Program-made: the position numbers and the translations under genes
Notes under the pieces: model-generated
Told to the model about the DNA's origin: nothing
Seen by the model: only the letters and a program-made list of their open reading frames with translations
The model's database searches: none
Part shown: positions 5,681 through 7,570 of the stretch, in pieces
How positions within the stretch are numbered: position 1 is the stretch's first letter
Layout of the letters: each line of letters begins with the position of its first letter
DNA from: Desulfovibrio sp.
GTDB taxonomy: Bacteria; Desulfobacterota; Desulfovibrionia; Desulfovibrionales; Desulfovibrionaceae
DNA: 7,570 bases
Direction of reading: 5' to 3'
Assembly (NCBI GenBank): GCA_031282465.1
Contig: JAITDR010000035.1
Location: 1-7,570, forward strand

Positions 5681-7210
5681 TCAATCCTCCAACAGGCTGC
5701 TGCCGGTCATTTCCGGCGGCTGTTCCATACCCCAGAGACGCAGGATGGTGGGCGCAATATCCGCGAGTTTGCCGTTTGCAATGCGGGCGGGGGGAGAAGT
5801 TCCCGCAACGACCAAAGCGACGGGATTTTTGCTGTGCGCCGTTTGCGGACGTCCCTCCGGCGTGAGCATTTCTTCCGCGTTCCCGTGGTCCGCCGTAAGG
5901 AGCAGCCTGCCCCCGCGTTTTTCGACCGCGGCGAGCACCCGGCCCACGCAATTGTCCACAGCCTCGCAGGCCTTGATGACGGCCGGGATCACGCCGGTAT
6001 GCCCGACCATATCCAGGTTGGCGAAATTGCAGACCACAAAATCGTATATCCCGGATTCCCATTCCCGGATCAAGGTGTCCGTCACTTCGCGAACGCTCAT
6101 TTCGGGCTTCAAATCATAAGTCGGCACTTCGCGGGGCGAATTGATCAGGCGCCGTTCCTCGCCCGGCAGCGGGTCTTCCACGCCTCCGTTGAAGAAGTAG
6201 GTAACGTGGGCGTATTTTTCCGTTTCGGCAATGCGCAGTTGGCGCATTCCCGCGCGGGACACGACCTCGCCCAGACCCATCTCCGGATTGCGCTGCGGAA
6301 AAGCCGCGGGCATAGGAAAATTTTCCTCGTAGGACGTCATGGTGCTGAAAGCGGCCAAGCGCGGCAGGCTGCCCCGGTCGAATGCTCCGAACGCGGGGTC
6401 GAACAGGCATTGCGCGAGTTGTCTTGCCCGGTCGGCGCGGAAATTGAAGAAAAAGACGGCGTCGCCGTCGCGGATGCATTCCGCTTCCCCCGTTTCGTTC
6501 GCTATAAGCCGGGGGCTGATGAATTCGTCGGTTTCGCCCGCGGCATAGGCCGCTTCGACGGCGGCAACGGGGTCGGCGAACAAAGGGGCGCGCCCGTGAA
6601 CTATGGCGTCCCACGCTTTTTTCACGCGGTCCCAGCGTTTGTCCCGGTCCATGGCGTACCAGCGGCCGTAGACGCCTGCAACGCGGTCCGCCGGGCCGAG
6701 TTTTTCCGTCAACATGCGCATGAAGCCCAGGCCGGAGTCGGGAGCGGTATCCCGCCCGTCCGTAAAGGCATGCACGCGCGCCCGGACGCCTGCCTCGTCC
6801 GCCGCCCGCAGCAGCGCGAAAAGGTGGTTGATGTGGCTGTGTACGCCGCCGTCGGACAGGAGGCCGAGCAGGTGCACTTTCCCGCCGCTTTGTTTTGCCG
6901 CATCAAGGGTCTGCATGAGCACGGGGTTGCTGAAGAAACTCCCGTCTTCAAGGGTTACGTCGATGAGCGTCATGTCCTGGTAAACGACGCGGCCTGCGCC
7001 TATGTTCATGTGCCCGACTTCCGAATTGCCCATGAAGCCCGCAGGCAGACCGACGGCGCGGCCCGAGCAGAGCAGTTCGGCGCGTGCGGGCCGGGAGAGC
7101 AGCGCGTCGATGTGCGGGGTCGCCGCCATGAGAACGGCGTTGCCCGGCCCGGCCGGGGCCTGTCCCCAACCGTCCAGAATCAGCAGCAAAGTAGGCGTGA
7201 GAGCGCTCAC
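5681..7210 (-). CDS. gpmI: 2,3-bisphosphoglycerate-independent phosphoglycerate mutase
   Basis: Encodes 509 residues, full family length. It interconverts 3- and 2-phosphoglycerate in lower glycolysis and gluconeogenesis, using two Mn ions and a phosphoserine intermediate. Seen in order are LLILDGWG (metal Asp13), GNSEVGHMNIGAGR (61-74, nucleophile Ser63), LSDGGVHSH, FTDGRDTAP, YGRWYAMDRDKRWDR, FNFRADRARQL, NFANLDMVGHTG, TADHGNAEEM (439-448, metal Asp441/His442) and AHSKNPVAL (His459). All expected catalytic motifs are present. The start is GTG 7210, whose GTGA overlaps the rsfS stop by 4 nt, with GGGAGGGAAGAG just upstream; the longer in-frame extension to 7255 would read back into rsfS and is not needed. 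The last codons contain the binding site of the next gene. Confidence 0.96.
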   Translation of the reverse strand: MSALTPTLLLILDGWGQAPAGPGNAVLMAATPHIDALLSRPARAELLCSGRAVGLPAGFMGNSEVGHMNIGAGRVVYQDMTLIDVTLEDGSFFSNPVLMQTLDAAKQSGGKVHLLGLLSDGGVHSHINHLFALLRAADEAGVRARVHAFTDGRDTAPDSGLGFMRMLTEKLGPADRVAGVYGRWYAMDRDKRWDRVKKAWDAIVHGRAPLFADPVAAVEAAYAAGETDEFISPRLIANETGEAECIRDGDAVFFFNFRADRARQLAQCLFDPAFGAFDRGSLPRLAAFSTMTSYEENFPMPAAFPQRNPEMGLGEVVSRAGMRQLRIAETEKYAHVTYFFNGGVEDPLPGEERRLINSPREVPTYDLKPEMSVREVTDTLIREWESGIYDFVVCNFANLDMVGHTGVIPAVIKACEAVDNCVGRVLAAVEKRGGRLLLTADHGNAEEMLTPEGRPQTAHSKNPVALVVAGTSPPARIANGKLADIAPTILRLWGMEQPPEMTGSSLLED

Positions 7211-7570
7211 TGCTCTTCCCTCCCGGTATCGACCAGAACGGGAGCCGTAGGCCACATTTCTTCCAACCGGTACAGTTCGCGGCTTTCCGCCTGGAAAATA
7301 TGGACGACCACATCATTGAAATCCAGCAAAATCCAACTCCCGAGAGCGCGCCCTTCCACGCGCAGGTATTCCAGGTTGTCTTCCCGCGCCGCCTCCAGCA
7401 GAGAGTCGGCCATGCCTTGTCCGTGGCGCACGGAACGCGCCCCGGAGATAACGACCGCATCGTACAAGGTATTTTCTCGGGAAAGATCAAGGGCCACGAT
7501 GTCCACGCCTTTTTTGTCGTGAAGCCGCCGGACGACGGCTGCGACCTTGTCGCGGACGTGAGGGAGGGGG
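7207..7570 (-). CDS. rsfS: Ribosomal silencing factor RsfS (Iojap family), 5' end outside window
   Basis: The frame is open to the window edge, giving about 120 visible residues that include nearly the whole domain. RsfS binds ribosomal protein uL14 on the 50S subunit and blocks joining with 30S when nutrients are short. Family features are DKKGVDIVALDL near the start, the central SGARSVRHGQGMADSL (normally of the form SGtS.RH...ad.v), an EG-containing turn, then the signature GSWILLDFNDVVVHIF and the C-terminal ELYRLEEMW. The GTG at 7506 is not the start, because conserved sequence (VRRLHDKKG) continues upstream of it. The TGA at 7209-7207 overlaps the gpmI GTG, so the two genes are translationally coupled. 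The last residues, GREEQ, are a short family-variable tail. Confidence 0.93.
   Translation of the reverse strand, partial: PLPHVRDKVAAVVRRLHDKKGVDIVALDLSRENTLYDAVVISGARSVRHGQGMADSLLEAAREDNLEYLRVEGRALGSWILLDFNDVVVHIFQAESRELYRLEEMWPTAPVLVDTGREEQ

Noticed and set aside
5639..7522. Very long + strand open frame (627 codons) opposite gpmI and rsfS
   Set aside because: It is antisense to gpmI and rsfS, both of which have complete family motifs. The product is rich in His, Arg and Gly with no recognisable domain, as expected for a shadow frame in GC-rich DNA.
1..7570. CRISPR array, tRNA or rRNA genes, insertion sequence or integration site
   Set aside because: No spaced repeat array, cloverleaf, rRNA-like sequence, transposase or terminal inverted repeats were recognised. 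The only direct repeat of note is the pair before the aldolase.

Overview
The window is moderately GC-rich, tightly packed bacterial chromosome. Gene content suggests a Desulfovibrionaceae-like member of the Desulfobacterota. The main clues are a GAK-type cluster (ATP-grasp, HprK-related kinase, CofD-related protein) and, between its first two genes, a palindrome carrying CTCCGGCGGCC/GGACCCCC flanks like those I recall from Desulfovibrio intergenic regions. This taxonomic call is an inference, because no rRNA or other marker is present.

Positions 1-2908, + strand: three genes read in the same direction. They are the C-terminal part of a RimK-like ATP-grasp enzyme (cut by the window start), an HprK-related kinase (615-1715), and a CofD/YvcK-like protein (1706-2908) whose GTG start lies inside the end of the kinase gene. 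Together they match the GAK gene set known from comparative genomics, whose biochemical role is, to my knowledge, unknown. This is the most interesting part of the window. The kinase keeps the HprK P-loop and its upstream His, but appears to have Asn in place of the first Asp of the catalytic Asp pair.

Positions 2921-4258, - strand: a complete CoA-transferase of the butyryl-CoA:acetate / 4-hydroxybutyrate type, convergent with the GAK genes and only 12 bp away. Its start is best placed at a GTG behind a GAGGAGG ribosome binding site. A 320-bp non-coding stretch (4259-4578) lies upstream of it. The part next to the gene is AT-rich, probably its promoter, and holds an 8-bp-arm inverted repeat.

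Positions 4579-7570, - strand: an operon-like run transcribed rsfS (5' end outside the window), gpmI, a 78-aa two-CxxC protein, then an HpcH/HpaI-family aldolase. rsfS and gpmI overlap by 4 nt, and gpmI is 1 nt from the small gene. These are housekeeping functions (ribosome silencing, lower glycolysis) followed by an unknown zinc-ribbon-like protein and a class II pyruvate aldolase. Just before the aldolase, the ribosome binding site and first codons are duplicated 66 bp upstream. The upstream copy opens a 15-codon reading frame that stops just ahead of the true start. It is either a decayed partial duplication or a leader peptide.
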